From positions 186,001-250,000 of the forward strand of contig NZ_FPKW01000005.1 in the NCBI RefSeq assembly GCF_900114875.1: a DNA stretch of 64,000 bases, read 5' to 3'. The stretch is from Chryseobacterium limigenitum (GTDB lineage: Bacteria > Bacteroidota > Bacteroidia > Flavobacteriales > Weeksellaceae). The position numbers were made by a program, and so were the translations under genes. Below the pieces are notes generated by a model. The model did no database searches. It saw only the letters and a list, made by a program, of their open reading frames with translations, and had not been told where the DNA came from. This document shows positions 9,331 to 17,208 of the stretch, piece by piece. The number at the start of each line of letters is the position of its first letter. Within the stretch, counting starts at the first letter, position 1.

Positions 9331-9354
9331 AAGGATCAGAAAACTCTGATCCTT
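9331..9354 (-). terminator. Terminator of the ABC/HTTM operon
   Basis: Perfect 10-bp stem AAGGATCAGA/TCTGATCCTT with a 4-base loop. On the minus strand a run of T follows. It separates the permease gene from the response regulator gene. Confidence 0.85.
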
Positions 9355-9380
9355 CTATTTCATATCAATTAAAAAATTTT

Positions 9381-10754
9381 TTAAAAAATTTGATAAACAG
9401 GAACTCCTGAAAAATAACTTGAAAAGATAATTATTAGGATAATTTCAACTAAAAGATAATCTTTTACAAAAGTTACATAAGCCAATTGGAATAAAAACAG
9501 AAATAAAAGTTTAAATATTATAAATAAACTTATTTCTAAAGAAGTATAATCCAATACAGGACTTACAACTACGACATATACCAAAAACAGTAAAAATTTA
9601 GATAAAATAAACATCAAAGATGAATATCCTGAAATTTTCTCAGCGTAAAAGGTATTGTTTGTATATTTTCCGGCAAGATAGTTTTGATTAAGAGGAAGTA
9701 GTGTTATAAATACTGCCGCAATGATTAATGTTTTTATTTCTCCATGCGCGAAAAAAGCCAAAATCCATAAAACCAACGCGATTAATTTCAAATTTTTACT
9801 GATAGAATTGCTCAAAAGGAAAAATTCTGCCTTTAATAAAGAGATGAAATTAAATGTCGAGACAGAAGCTATCGGGTGATATGTTCTTTCTTTTACGGCC
9901 GACATATCTGCTTCTTTCTTAGCCGTTGCCGAGTTTTGATCTGTTTTTTTAACCACAGAATATCTTCTAAATAAGAAAGATCCCAACAGCACAATTATAA
10001 GCGAAATCGGAAATAAGTAAAATTTACTCAACCAGCTTTTAGGTGTGATAAAATTTTCAAAATTAACATATTGCACATCTTTGTACTTTATCTTTCCTAA
10101 GATGAATGAATCTTTATGCTTAACTTCCACATGAGAAAAATTATTCATCAATTCCTGAATTCCGGTGATATCTAAAATATGTCTAATGTTATTGTTATAA
10201 ATGAAAATCATAAATACAAAGTACAGGATGTATTTTAAAAATTTCAGGTCAACCAAGTAATCGATCAATACACAAACAGACGCCAAAAAAAACAGATAAG
10301 GAACAGTAAAATACAAGAACGGAATCAGATATAAAGCTAAATTATAACTTTGATAATTGATAACAAGAATTATAATTTCAAGGATAAAGGCCAATATTGT
10401 AAGGTAAAAAAACAATGAAACAGCCTTATACATCAACAATTGAAAGTTCGATTTTACTGATAATCGAAAATTAACATAGGTATTATTATTAAATTCTCTC
10501 TTTTTAAGGTTTTGACTAATAAAAATCGCCAATAACGAGAATATCGCATTAATATATACCGGCGTCAGATTACTTATCCAGACTAAATTTAACCCACCCG
10601 TATAGTTTCCAACAGTGAATGTAACATAATCTGATTTAGGATTTGGTATAATAAAAAATCCCAAAATCATAATAATGACTAAAATGTATTTAAAATAAGT
10701 ATGTTTAAAAAATAATTTAAGGTTATAGAGAGATATCAGTGGTAATGCTTTCAT
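9381..10754 (-). CDS. ABC transporter permease (ABC-2-like), 457 aa
   Basis: A very hydrophobic protein with about twelve predicted helices in two halves, separated by a hydrophilic stretch (about residues 275-300, KKTDQNSATAKKEADMSAVKE). No soluble domain. It lies 8 bases after an ABC ATPase gene and last in a peptide/SdpA/HTTM cluster, so it is probably the membrane part of that transporter. Exporting the peptide or protecting the producer from it are both plausible roles. The specific permease family is not recognised with certainty. Confidence 0.75.
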   Translation of the reverse strand: MKALPLISLYNLKLFFKHTYFKYILVIIMILGFFIIPNPKSDYVTFTVGNYTGGLNLVWISNLTPVYINAIFSLLAIFISQNLKKREFNNNTYVNFRLSVKSNFQLLMYKAVSLFFYLTILAFILEIIILVINYQSYNLALYLIPFLYFTVPYLFFLASVCVLIDYLVDLKFLKYILYFVFMIFIYNNNIRHILDITGIQELMNNFSHVEVKHKDSFILGKIKYKDVQYVNFENFITPKSWLSKFYLFPISLIIVLLGSFLFRRYSVVKKTDQNSATAKKEADMSAVKERTYHPIASVSTFNFISLLKAEFFLLSNSISKNLKLIALVLWILAFFAHGEIKTLIIAAVFITLLPLNQNYLAGKYTNNTFYAEKISGYSSLMFILSKFLLFLVYVVVVSPVLDYTSLEISLFIIFKLLFLFLFQLAYVTFVKDYLLVEIILIIIFSSYFSGVPVYQIF

Positions 10755-10762
10755 AAAAAATC

Positions 10763-11503
10763 TTATTTCGCGAAATATTCAAATGCTTTTTCCAGATTCA
10801 AAGCGTTTTCCGACACTGAATTTCCAAGCCCGGAAACAGCTTCTGGAATTAATTGATCAACTGTATCAGAAAAACTTACTTGTCCGTTTCGAAGAACGAT
10901 AATATTGTCTACATATTTTTCAATCTCATAAATATTATGAGATGAAACAATCACAATTGAATTATCTGATATTTTTTTGATAAGCTCATAGAAATTTATT
11001 CTTTCGATTGGGTCCAGAGCGCTTGTAGGCTCATCAAGAATCAAAACCTTTGGATCATTTACTAAAGCCAATGACAAAGCGACTCTTTGCTGAGTTCCTC
11101 CTGAAAGATTTTTCACATTTGTATCTTTTGTATGCTGAATATTGAAAAATTCGAGAACATTCGGAATATTTTCCTTTAATGTTTTTGAACTTACTCCTTT
11201 CAGCATTCCGAAATACATTATATTCTGGGTTACCGTCAGATCCGGAATTAATCCAAAATTCTGAGGCATATAACTTAAATCTTTTCTGAGAATTAACGGA
11301 TTTTTCACAATATCCGTATTATTATAGCTTAAGCTTCCGTTCTGCGGTTTTGTAAGAGTGGATATCACATTCAATAAAGTCGTTTTTCCCGCACCATTTA
11401 GCCCCAGAATACCATACACTCCTTGTTTCAGCGATAAATTGATGTTTTGTAGTATGGTCTTATTGTTAATTTTATAATTAACATTATTCAGCGATATACT
11501 CAT
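10763..11503 (-). CDS. ABC transporter ATP-binding protein
   Basis: 246 residues, a single nucleotide-binding domain. Walker A GLNGAGKTTLL, Q-loop YMPQNFG, signature LSGGTQQRVALSLAL, Walker B VLILDEPTSALD and switch His in SSHNIYEIE are all intact. The start overlaps the end of the HTTM gene by 20 bases, which implies translational coupling. It should pair with the downstream 457-aa permease to form an exporter or a detoxification pump tied to the peptide cluster. Confidence 0.95.
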   Translation of the reverse strand: MSISLNNVNYKINNKTILQNINLSLKQGVYGILGLNGAGKTTLLNVISTLTKPQNGSLSYNNTDIVKNPLILRKDLSYMPQNFGLIPDLTVTQNIMYFGMLKGVSSKTLKENIPNVLEFFNIQHTKDTNVKNLSGGTQQRVALSLALVNDPKVLILDEPTSALDPIERINFYELIKKISDNSIVIVSSHNIYEIEKYVDNIIVLRNGQVSFSDTVDQLIPEAVSGLGNSVSENALNLEKAFEYFAK

Positions 11504-12371
11504 TTCTTTTAAAATATTTTAATTCTAATATTAGTTTTGGTTGAAAAGCTATTACATTAAGAATAATCATCACAACCCCAAAAGTATAGAGATTAATAAC
11601 TAGGATAATTATTACGTGTGTTATAATAATGTAAAGCAAGGCTACATTTTTTGTTATTTTGTTATAGATAAGAACAGGATAAAACAGCTCAAAAATGACA
11701 ACACTGAGCGAAATTATTTGAAATAAGAAAGGAATCGTTGTTGCAATAAATGCTGTAAGAATATTTACGTTTGTGTACGTGGAGACCAAATACCAGATCG
11801 CGTCTCCCGTATACCAATTGTTTCCCATGGCTTTTCCAAGTCCGGAAAAGAAGTAAATAACACAAAGCTGCAATTGTAAAAGCCTTATTGCAAAAGAATA
11901 GATGATCTTATTATATTTTGAATCAATACACAATAAGACATTAATGAAAAGCGAAAAGCTGATCATATAATCTGCTCCGTAAGAAAACGAGTAACTGCTC
12001 GCCACTAAAGCACTATGTATAATGAGAACGATTACAGCAAATATCAGTCTATAATAATTCATCAAAATGAATAAAAACGAACAAATATAAATTGCAATTA
12101 CTATTGCTAATGAATATTCATATTGTAAACCAATCTTCTCAAGTGCGGCAGTGATAAATGTTAATCTGAACTGATCATTTCTGATTAAAAAATCATTAAT
12201 ACCATGATTAATTACTCCATTCTTACTATAGATATTATAAATATCCGGTAAAATCAATAAGATATTTAATAGTCCGAAGATAGAAATGGCGATGATGAAT
12301 ATGTTTTTCTTTTCTATATTCTTATTATATCCGAAAAAAAATGTGTTAATTTTATCTAGAACTGTATTCAT
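11484..12371 (-). CDS. HTTM-domain membrane protein, SdpB-like (cluster 1)
   Basis: 295 residues, about seven to eight transmembrane helices. The HTTM (vitamin K-dependent carboxylase-like) signature is clear: FFSGLGKAMGNNWYTGDAIWYL, with the W-x2-G-x-A-x-W core, followed by VVIFELFYPVLIYN. HTTM proteins include SdpB of the Bacillus sporulation-delaying-peptide system and gamma-carboxylase relatives. The upstream gene is 1 base away and the ATPase gene overlaps its end. Its role in maturing or exporting the cluster peptide is inferred from context. It is a paralog of the 15458-16315 gene. Confidence 0.85.
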   Translation of the reverse strand: MNTVLDKINTFFFGYNKNIEKKNIFIIAISIFGLLNILLILPDIYNIYSKNGVINHGINDFLIRNDQFRLTFITAALEKIGLQYEYSLAIVIAIYICSFLFILMNYYRLIFAVIVLIIHSALVASSYSFSYGADYMISFSLFINVLLCIDSKYNKIIYSFAIRLLQLQLCVIYFFSGLGKAMGNNWYTGDAIWYLVSTYTNVNILTAFIATTIPFLFQIISLSVVIFELFYPVLIYNKITKNVALLYIIITHVIIILVINLYTFGVVMIILNVIAFQPKLILELKYFKRNEYIAE

Positions 12372-12372
12372 A

Positions 12373-12924
12373 TCAATTTTTATTAATGTTGTAAACAGTA
12401 CTTTCTTCTATTCTGATAGGTTTCCCCTTTTGTATTTCACCTAAAGAAGGAAATTCTTTTTTCACAATGGAAACATCCATATGATTAATATTGGGATTAA
12501 GAGTGAATAACCTCACAGACATAGACTGAATGACTCTATTTCTAAATCCTTCATTTTCCAGCTGTCCTCCTAATATGGTAAATACACTATTTATTTTAAA
12601 TTTTGATTCGAATGTTTTTCCGGGTAAATCAACAGGAATATTGTTATTCCTAAAGATTATTTTAGTTTGTTTATTTGATGCATTTGGTGAATAATATTCA
12701 TATCCTCTTTCTATACCTGTATAGTATGCGTAATTTCTCATACTAGACTGTATAAATTCAGGAGTATTAAAATATTCTAAATAATCAATAATTTTTTTCC
12801 CATACGTATTTAAAGATGAATACGTAGAGGTTTTCCATGTTTTAATAATCTGAATATTTATTATAAATGATGAGAAAACATGAAAAAGTAACACTGCTAT
12901 TAAAAAGATTTTTAATGTTTTCAT
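12373..12924 (-). CDS. SdpA-like membrane-anchored partner of HTTM protein (cluster 1)
   Basis: 183 residues. One N-terminal transmembrane helix (about 5-25), the rest presumably outside the cytoplasm. The motif YTGIERGYEYYSPN at about residues 67-80 parallels YTGFETGYGFFGTN in the paralog at 14901-15461, and recalls the G-W/Y-x-F-F-x-x-(N/D)-P pattern of SdpA/DUF5819-type partners of HTTM proteins. It ends 1 base before the HTTM start, so the pair is translated together. The family call rests on context and this motif, not on a database match. Confidence 0.6.
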   Translation of the reverse strand: MKTLKIFLIAVLLFHVFSSFIINIQIIKTWKTSTYSSLNTYGKKIIDYLEYFNTPEFIQSSMRNYAYYTGIERGYEYYSPNASNKQTKIIFRNNNIPVDLPGKTFESKFKINSVFTILGGQLENEGFRNRVIQSMSVRLFTLNPNINHMDVSIVKKEFPSLGEIQKGKPIRIEESTVYNINKN

Positions 12925-12939
12925 AGGATTATAAAAAAA

Positions 12940-12962
12940 GAGGCTAATAAATTATTAGCCTC
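12940..12962 (-). terminator. Hairpin between peptide gene and SdpA-like gene (cluster 1)
   Basis: Perfect 10-bp stem GAGGCTAATA/TATTAGCCTC with a 3-base loop, followed on the minus strand by seven T. It lies after the peptide gene and before the SdpA-like gene, so partial read-through would give much peptide mRNA and less mRNA for the processing genes. Confidence 0.85.
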
Positions 12963-12986
12963 ATAGATTGAATAATTTTGAAACAA

Positions 12987-13202
12987 TTACTTTGCTACAG
13001 TAGTTGTTGTTCCTGTATAAACATATTCCGAAGAAACAAATGTCCATTCTTTTTCTTTACCTTTTACAACAGTTGCTGCAGTATTAGCCGCTTGAACTGA
13101 AACTTTTTCAGAAGAAATGTTCTGAGGATTAGCACTTGCTAATGTAAATGTACCTGCTGAGAATGCAACGATTAATGCTGCTGCTACTAAATGCTTTTTC
13201 AT
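12987..13202 (-). CDS. Small exported peptide precursor, 71 aa (cluster 1)
   Basis: 71 residues. A clean Sec signal peptide (MKKHLVAAALIVAFSAGTFT, then LASA) predicts cleavage after ASA at residue 24, leaving about 47 residues that begin NPQNISSEKV and end YTGTTTTVAK. There is no Cys, so no disulfide or lanthionine of the usual kind. It heads the SdpA-like/HTTM/ABC cluster and is followed by a strong hairpin, as is common for abundant peptide genes. It is the candidate toxin, signal or modified peptide of the cluster; activity is inferred only. Confidence 0.7.
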   Translation of the reverse strand: MKKHLVAAALIVAFSAGTFTLASANPQNISSEKVSVQAANTAATVVKGKEKEWTFVSSEYVYTGTTTTVAK

Positions 13203-13317
13203 TTTAATAAATTTTTAATGGTTATTTTTCTAGTTTGTTTTTTCGGGTAGCCCCTTATGTTTTGTTTTTAGAGTCACAAAATATCAAAATCTCTCATAAA
13301 AGCGCTTTTATATTTTC

Positions 13318-14166
13318 TTATTGAACCAATTCTATGGATTCATTATTGGCACCAATCATTTTTTTTATTATTTCTTCCTGATCTCTTAATTTCTGTCCTA
13401 AAGTTTTACCTCCTTCATCCACTTCACTTAACTGTTCTGATGTGTATTTGGTTCTAACCTGAGCTAACGGACTGGTCTTAAAATCTGTAAACATTTGAGT
13501 AAATTTCTGTTTGTTTACAACGAGATCTTTTTTGTTCTTTAATCTTTCATTCAGGCTTAATTCATTGTATTTTTCTATGTTTTTGATACCTGCTAACTCC
13601 CATGAAAAGTTTTTATCTTCATCTTCAATTTTCACGATTAAACCAGGTAATCCGTAAAACTTATAGGGCCCGTCCTGAATTGGGATATCCGGAGTAAACC
13701 AAGCCACCCATTTTCTTCCCCAAGCCGTTGCTGTCGCCTTCTGAATCTTATATTTTTCGAATGTACTTACTCCTTTTTCATTTGAAATTTTCCATTTTAT
13801 TTTGTCTGTTTCAGGGTAAGTAATGTAGTCACTCAATATTAAGTCTGTATATTTTGTTTCATAAGTTGGATAAATCTTTTGAACCTTATACATGAACTTC
13901 GGATTTTTAAAAAACTTCGACAAATCAATTTGTACACCCGTTTTTTTCATTTTTTCAATATTACTTTCAATTATTGAATCTTGAGATACAGAAAAATAAT
14001 CTCTATAAATAGATTTTTGTTTTGTAACATCCAGAATTGTTAATTCTTTTTCCACCCTTGAAGAATCTTTATTGGGTTTAAAAGAAAACTCATAAAAGAA
14101 TCTGCGCGCTTGCGCATTAGTAAATACATAAAGAATTATTAAAAGTATTGAAAGGTTCTTCTTCAT
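13318..14166 (-). CDS. GLPGLI family secreted protein
   Basis: 282 residues. Signal peptide MKKNLSILLIILYVFTNAQA, then a mature domain with the family-naming motif YGLPGLIVKIED around residue 169, preceded by the conserved W-x-AWFTPDIPIQDGPYKF. GLPGLI proteins are exported Bacteroidota proteins of unknown function, often near TonB-type receptors. This copy sits between the two peptide clusters, transcribed in the same direction as cluster 1. A second family member is at 25717-26661. It lacks the C-terminal extension of that paralog. Confidence 0.92.
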   Translation of the reverse strand: MKKNLSILLIILYVFTNAQARRFFYEFSFKPNKDSSRVEKELTILDVTKQKSIYRDYFSVSQDSIIESNIEKMKKTGVQIDLSKFFKNPKFMYKVQKIYPTYETKYTDLILSDYITYPETDKIKWKISNEKGVSTFEKYKIQKATATAWGRKWVAWFTPDIPIQDGPYKFYGLPGLIVKIEDEDKNFSWELAGIKNIEKYNELSLNERLKNKKDLVVNKQKFTQMFTDFKTSPLAQVRTKYTSEQLSEVDEGGKTLGQKLRDQEEIIKKMIGANNESIELVQ

Positions 14167-14572
14167 TTTCAGGTTGTAATTAGTTTTTCTTTGATTCAGC
14201 CAAATTATATGATAATATTCACATATGCAAGAGATAAAATGATTTTTTTTAATATTTTTTTCAAATTTATAATTTTTTATTATTATTTTATATCACAATA
14301 AAATGAATTAAATAAAAATAGAAAAGAAACTAAATGCCTATTTAAAAGCACATAACAATGATTAAGCATTTCGAAATAATTTTTAAATATCAAATAATTG
14401 TGATAAATATTAACTTTTAAAATAATTTTTATTTACTTTATAAATTATTTAATCAAACAATAGTGATTTTAATTCATTGAAACCAGTCTTGTTTAAAGTT
14501 AAAAAAAGTCGGAAATGCCGAAACAGCGACTAAAAAAAACTGAAGGTAGGCAGAATCAAAAATCTTAATACC
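14167..14572. other. AT-rich divergent intergenic region
   Basis: 406 bases between the GLPGLI gene and the cluster 2 peptide gene. It is extremely AT-rich to about 14460 with no convincing ORF. The last ~60 bases hold the leader element annotated at 14517-14560. Divergent promoters must lie here, but no box is clear enough to mark. Confidence 0.6.
14517..14560 (+). promoter_or_regulatory. Leader element resembling those before the 44043 and 46068 genes
   Basis: GCCGAAAC at 14517-14524 and GTAGGC at 14546-14551 can pair as GCC/GGC, ending 21 bases before the ATG. The same arrangement occurs with 23-base spacing at 43997 and 46022. The insert between the two parts is longer here and the match is weaker. 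Confidence 0.45.
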
Positions 14573-14860
14573 ATGAAAAAAATTGCAATCTTATCTTCAG
14601 TAGCCCTAGCCATGATTATTGGCTACTCATTTACAAGCGGAAATTCAAACAAACTGCAAAAGCTGGATACAAGCTCTGCAGACAAAACAACTTCGGTCGG
14701 CAATAAGCAAATAGACGGAGCCGTGATCATAATATTTATAGTAGACGGAACCTCTGCTACTGCATTTCCGGGAACGATCAACAGTCATTATACCCCTACA
14801 CTTGGAACCGGCACACAATCTCCTAAAACAAAGCTTGAAAACTTAGTAAAAAACTACTAA
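14573..14860 (+). CDS. Small exported peptide precursor, 95 aa (cluster 2)
   Basis: 95 residues with a hydrophobic N-terminal export segment (MKKIAILSSVALAMIIGYSFTSG). The mature part has a polar stretch, then a hydrophobic core (DGAVIIIFIVDGTSATAF), a Gly/Thr/Pro-rich stretch (TPTLGTGTQSP) and a Lys-rich end. It has no Cys. It lies upstream of the SdpA-like and HTTM genes on the plus strand and is separated from them by a hairpin. By analogy with SdpC-type precursors the hydrophobic core could be released as the active peptide; this is inference. Confidence 0.7.
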   Translation: MKKIAILSSVALAMIIGYSFTSGNSNKLQKLDTSSADKTTSVGNKQIDGAVIIIFIVDGTSATAFPGTINSHYTPTLGTGTQSPKTKLENLVKNY

Positions 14861-14868
14861 ATCTAAAA

Positions 14869-14891
14869 AGCCCATATTTTGTGTATGGGCT
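14869..14891 (+). terminator. Hairpin between peptide gene and SdpA-like gene (cluster 2)
   Basis: AGCCCATA/TATGGGCT, 8-bp stem with a 7-base loop, followed by ACTTTTATC. It lies in the 40-base gap between the peptide gene and the SdpA-like ATG, the same place as the hairpin in cluster 1. The T-tract is weak, so attenuation or mRNA processing is as likely as full termination. Confidence 0.65.
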
Positions 14892-14900
14892 ACTTTTATC

Positions 14901-15461
14901 ATGAAAAAGGAATTATACTTTACAATTAGTTTAGTATTGGTCTTCATTGTGTTATTATCTTCTGTAAAAACAACACAGGACAGCTACTACAAATATTATA
15001 AAAAAACCGAAGAAAACATTTTAAAATCATCTCTCGATAACACTTACAATTACAGACCTTTAAGAATTTTCAACACCTATACCGGATTTGAAACCGGATA
15101 TGGCTTCTTTGGAACTAATGTTTCAAGTGAGTTTGTAATCTCTTACGATCTATTCGATAACAATCAAAAACAGGTAGATCATCAAATTTTCAAGCTAAAT
15201 TCAAACGAAGGAAGCATAAGGTTTATGTCCTTAAACAGGGTCTTTTTAGACAGATTGACAAAACCAGAAGATGAATTGTTTGTCAAATATGTGAAAATAA
15301 TAATGCAGGAAATATCTAAATTCATTTATAATAAATATGATAAAAAATATTCCGTAAATCTTAAAGTATATCTGTATAATTTTCCGAGCCTTGAAGAATA
15401 TGGGAAAGGAAAAACCAATGTTGAATTATATCTACTTGATGAAATGAGCTATAAAAGATGA
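14901..15461 (+). CDS. SdpA-like membrane-anchored partner of HTTM protein (cluster 2)
   Basis: 186 residues: one N-terminal transmembrane helix (about 5-23), then an extracytoplasmic domain. The motif YTGFETGYGFFGTN around residue 60 parallels YTGIERGYEYYSPN in the cluster 1 protein, and both end with a PSL(E/G)E-x-x-KGK segment (FPSLEEYGKGKTNVEL here). Its stop overlaps the HTTM start by 4 bases (ATGA), implying coupled translation and a two-protein complex. SdpA-like is a context-supported call. Confidence 0.6.
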   Translation: MKKELYFTISLVLVFIVLLSSVKTTQDSYYKYYKKTEENILKSSLDNTYNYRPLRIFNTYTGFETGYGFFGTNVSSEFVISYDLFDNNQKQVDHQIFKLNSNEGSIRFMSLNRVFLDRLTKPEDELFVKYVKIIMQEISKFIYNKYDKKYSVNLKVYLYNFPSLEEYGKGKTNVELYLLDEMSYKR

Positions 15462-16315
15462 AAAAACTATTTACTATTTTTAACGAAGCACAAAACAACC
15501 TATTTTGGTTAAAATTTTTCAGAATTTCTATAGCAATACTTATACTGCTGCATTTTGTTTCGATATTACCTGATTTTAACAATCTCTTTTCGGTAAACGA
15601 AGGAGTTATACCATACAAAATCGTGGATGTCTTTATTCCTGATTATGTAATAAATTTACCTAAAATAATTACTTACTTAGAAGGTTTTAATATTGCTCCC
15701 TCAGACACAATTCTCTGCTTTAAAATAATTTATATCGGCTTAGTGCTATTGCTATTATCCGGATACTTCCAGAATCTTTCTGCATTTTTACTATTATTCA
15801 TGCAGATAATTCTATCAAAAAGTAACTTTTACTTTTCGTACGGAATAGATTTCTTTACAAGTATGTCATTATTTTACTTGGCTATAATTCCTCCAACTTT
15901 AAAATCCGTTGCATTACCTCCTTTCAAAAGGCTATTTCAGATTCATGTATGCATTGTTTATTTTTTTGCAGGATTTGATAAATTGATAGGAATTAATTGG
16001 TGGAATGGCGAAAGCATCTGGAAAGCTATTAATTTACCGTTTGCAACAAGTATTTATGATATTACTTTTTTAGGAAATTATCCTATTGTACTGACCTTAG
16101 TAGGCCTTGGATCTGCTCTTCTAGAATTATTATATCCTTTCTTCGTCTGGAATAGAAAAACTTCTAATTTTTGGATTTACGCAATAATCGTAATGCATAT
16201 TGGCATTGCTTTTATTCTTAATCTGTACTTTTTCAGTGCAATAATGATTATCTGGAATCTAACACTCAAATTTTCATTTAATAATGAGAAGTCTTATAGT
16301 TTAGCAACTACATAG
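15458..16315 (+). CDS. HTTM-domain membrane protein, SdpB-like (cluster 2)
   Basis: 285 residues with about seven to eight transmembrane helices. The HTTM core is seen as FFAGFDKLIGINWWNGESIWKA followed by ALLELLYPFFVWNRKT, matching the cluster 1 protein position by position. No ABC genes follow; a strong terminator and tRNA genes come next. The protein probably works with the SdpA-like protein on the 95-aa peptide. Loss or sharing of the transporter with cluster 1 is a reasonable inference. Confidence 0.85.
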   Translation: MKKLFTIFNEAQNNLFWLKFFRISIAILILLHFVSILPDFNNLFSVNEGVIPYKIVDVFIPDYVINLPKIITYLEGFNIAPSDTILCFKIIYIGLVLLLLSGYFQNLSAFLLLFMQIILSKSNFYFSYGIDFFTSMSLFYLAIIPPTLKSVALPPFKRLFQIHVCIVYFFAGFDKLIGINWWNGESIWKAINLPFATSIYDITFLGNYPIVLTLVGLGSALLELLYPFFVWNRKTSNFWIYAIIVMHIGIAFILNLYFFSAIMIIWNLTLKFSFNNEKSYSLATT

Positions 16316-16336
16316 AAGTATCGGTACTAAAAATAA

Positions 16337-16369
16337 AAAACCCTCCGTAATAAAATTACAGAGGGTTTT
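16337..16369. terminator. Bidirectional terminator between cluster 2 and tRNA genes
   Basis: AAAACCCTC and GTAAT pair with ATTAC and GAGGGTTTT around a short loop, with A-run before and T-run after. It serves the HTTM gene on the plus strand and the tRNA operon on the minus strand. Confidence 0.85.
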
Positions 16370-16371
16370 AG

Positions 16372-16455
16372 TACCCCGGGCGGGACTTGAACCCGCACGT
16401 TCTTACGAACACAGGATTTTAAGTCCTGCGTGTCTACCAGTTCCACCACCAGGGC
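16372..16455 (-). tRNA. tRNA-Leu (anticodon TAA)
   Basis: 84 bases. The acceptor GCCCTGG pairs with CCGGGGT, the anticodon loop is CTTAAAA, there is a long variable arm (TGTTCGTAAGAACG) as expected of a class II tRNA, and the T-loop is GGTTCAAGTCC. CCA is not encoded. Confidence 0.95.
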
Positions 16456-16464
16456 ATGGAGTGG

Positions 16465-16537
16465 AGCGAAAAACGGGATTCGAACCCGCGACCCCAACCT
16501 TGGCAAGGTTGTGCTCTACCAGCTGAGCTATTTTCGC
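16465..16537 (-). tRNA. tRNA-Gly (anticodon GCC)
   Basis: 73 bases. Acceptor GCGAAAA/TTTTCGC with discriminator T, D-arm AGCTCAGCTGGTAGAGC, anticodon loop TTGCCAA, T-loop GGTTCGAATCC. It lies 9 bases from each neighbouring tRNA. Confidence 0.95.
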
Positions 16538-16546
16538 AAAACTATG

Positions 16547-16628
16547 TGCGGATGAAGGGACTCGAACCCCCACGCCTCACGGCACCAGATCCTAAGTCTG
16601 GCGTGGCTACCAATTACACCACATCCGC
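16547..16628 (-). tRNA. tRNA-Leu (anticodon TAG)
   Basis: 82 bases. Acceptor GCGGATG/CATCCGC, anticodon loop CTTAGGA, long variable arm, T-loop GGTTCGAGTCC. It is the first gene of the three-tRNA transcript. Confidence 0.95.
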
Positions 16629-16680
16629 ATTGTTTTGTTAAGTTATATTTTTTAAAGAGCTTGTTTCGTTTTTGTGAGTG

Positions 16681-16711
16681 CAAATATAGGACATTTTCCT
16701 TTACTTCCAAA
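16681..16711 (-). promoter_or_regulatory. Promoter of the tRNA operon
   Basis: On the minus strand TTTG (16711-16708), then 19 bases, then TATATTTG (16688-16681) match the Bacteroidota -33/-7 consensus with proper spacing. Transcription would start about 45 bases before the first tRNA. Confidence 0.75.
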
Positions 16712-16808
16712 CTTTTCAGAAAAAAAAATTAAAATTTTTACATTTTTTTTCTCTCGTAGCACTTATTACGATTGATTTTATTACTTTTACATCGTTAATA
16801 TTTACAAT

Positions 16809-17186
16809 ATGGAATTACAAGGAACGGTAAAGAAACTTTTTGATGCTCAGACGTTTGCGAGCGGTTTTCAGAAAAGAGAAATGGTTATTTTGACGCAAGA
16901 GCAGTATCCACAGCCGATAAACATAGAATTTTTATCTGATAAGATAAATTTACTAGACAATCTTAAGGAAGGAGAAAATGTAAAGGTGGGAATCAACATT
17001 AGAGGAAGAGAATGGACTTCTCCTCAAGGGGAAACTAAATATTTCAACTCTATTACAGGTTGGAAAATTGAAAAAGTTATGGATAATGGTTCTGAACCTA
17101 CTCAGGCTTCGCCATCACAATCTGCATCTCCGGTTTCTAATGAGAATCCGTTTGCCGGAGACGAAGACGATGATTTACCTTTTTAA
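16809..17186 (+). CDS. DUF3127 domain protein
   Basis: 125 residues. Residues 1-95 match the DUF3127 pattern (MELQGTVKKLF, GFQKREMVILTQEQYPQPI, KVGINIRGREW, YFNSITGWKIEK), a small OB-fold-like domain. The tail is low-complexity Ser/Pro followed by an acidic end, DEDDDLPF. This tail resembles the acidic protein-interaction tips of single-strand DNA-binding proteins, so a nucleic-acid role is possible but not shown. A terminator follows at 17209. Confidence 0.88.
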   Translation: MELQGTVKKLFDAQTFASGFQKREMVILTQEQYPQPINIEFLSDKINLLDNLKEGENVKVGINIRGREWTSPQGETKYFNSITGWKIEKVMDNGSEPTQASPSQSASPVSNENPFAGDEDDDLPF

Positions 17187-17208
17187 TTAAGAGATAACGA
17201 TCAAATAT

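Noticed and set aside
14167..14460. Possible replication or att site because of extreme AT content
   Set aside because: No iterons, DnaA-box cluster, integrase or tRNA-end duplication was found; AT-rich gaps are usual in this genome.
16456..16641. Plus-strand ORF of 61 aa (MEWSEKRDSNPRPQP...)
   Set aside because: It reads across the tRNA-Gly and tRNA-Leu genes. Such 'KRDSNPRP' peptides are known false calls over tRNA clusters.
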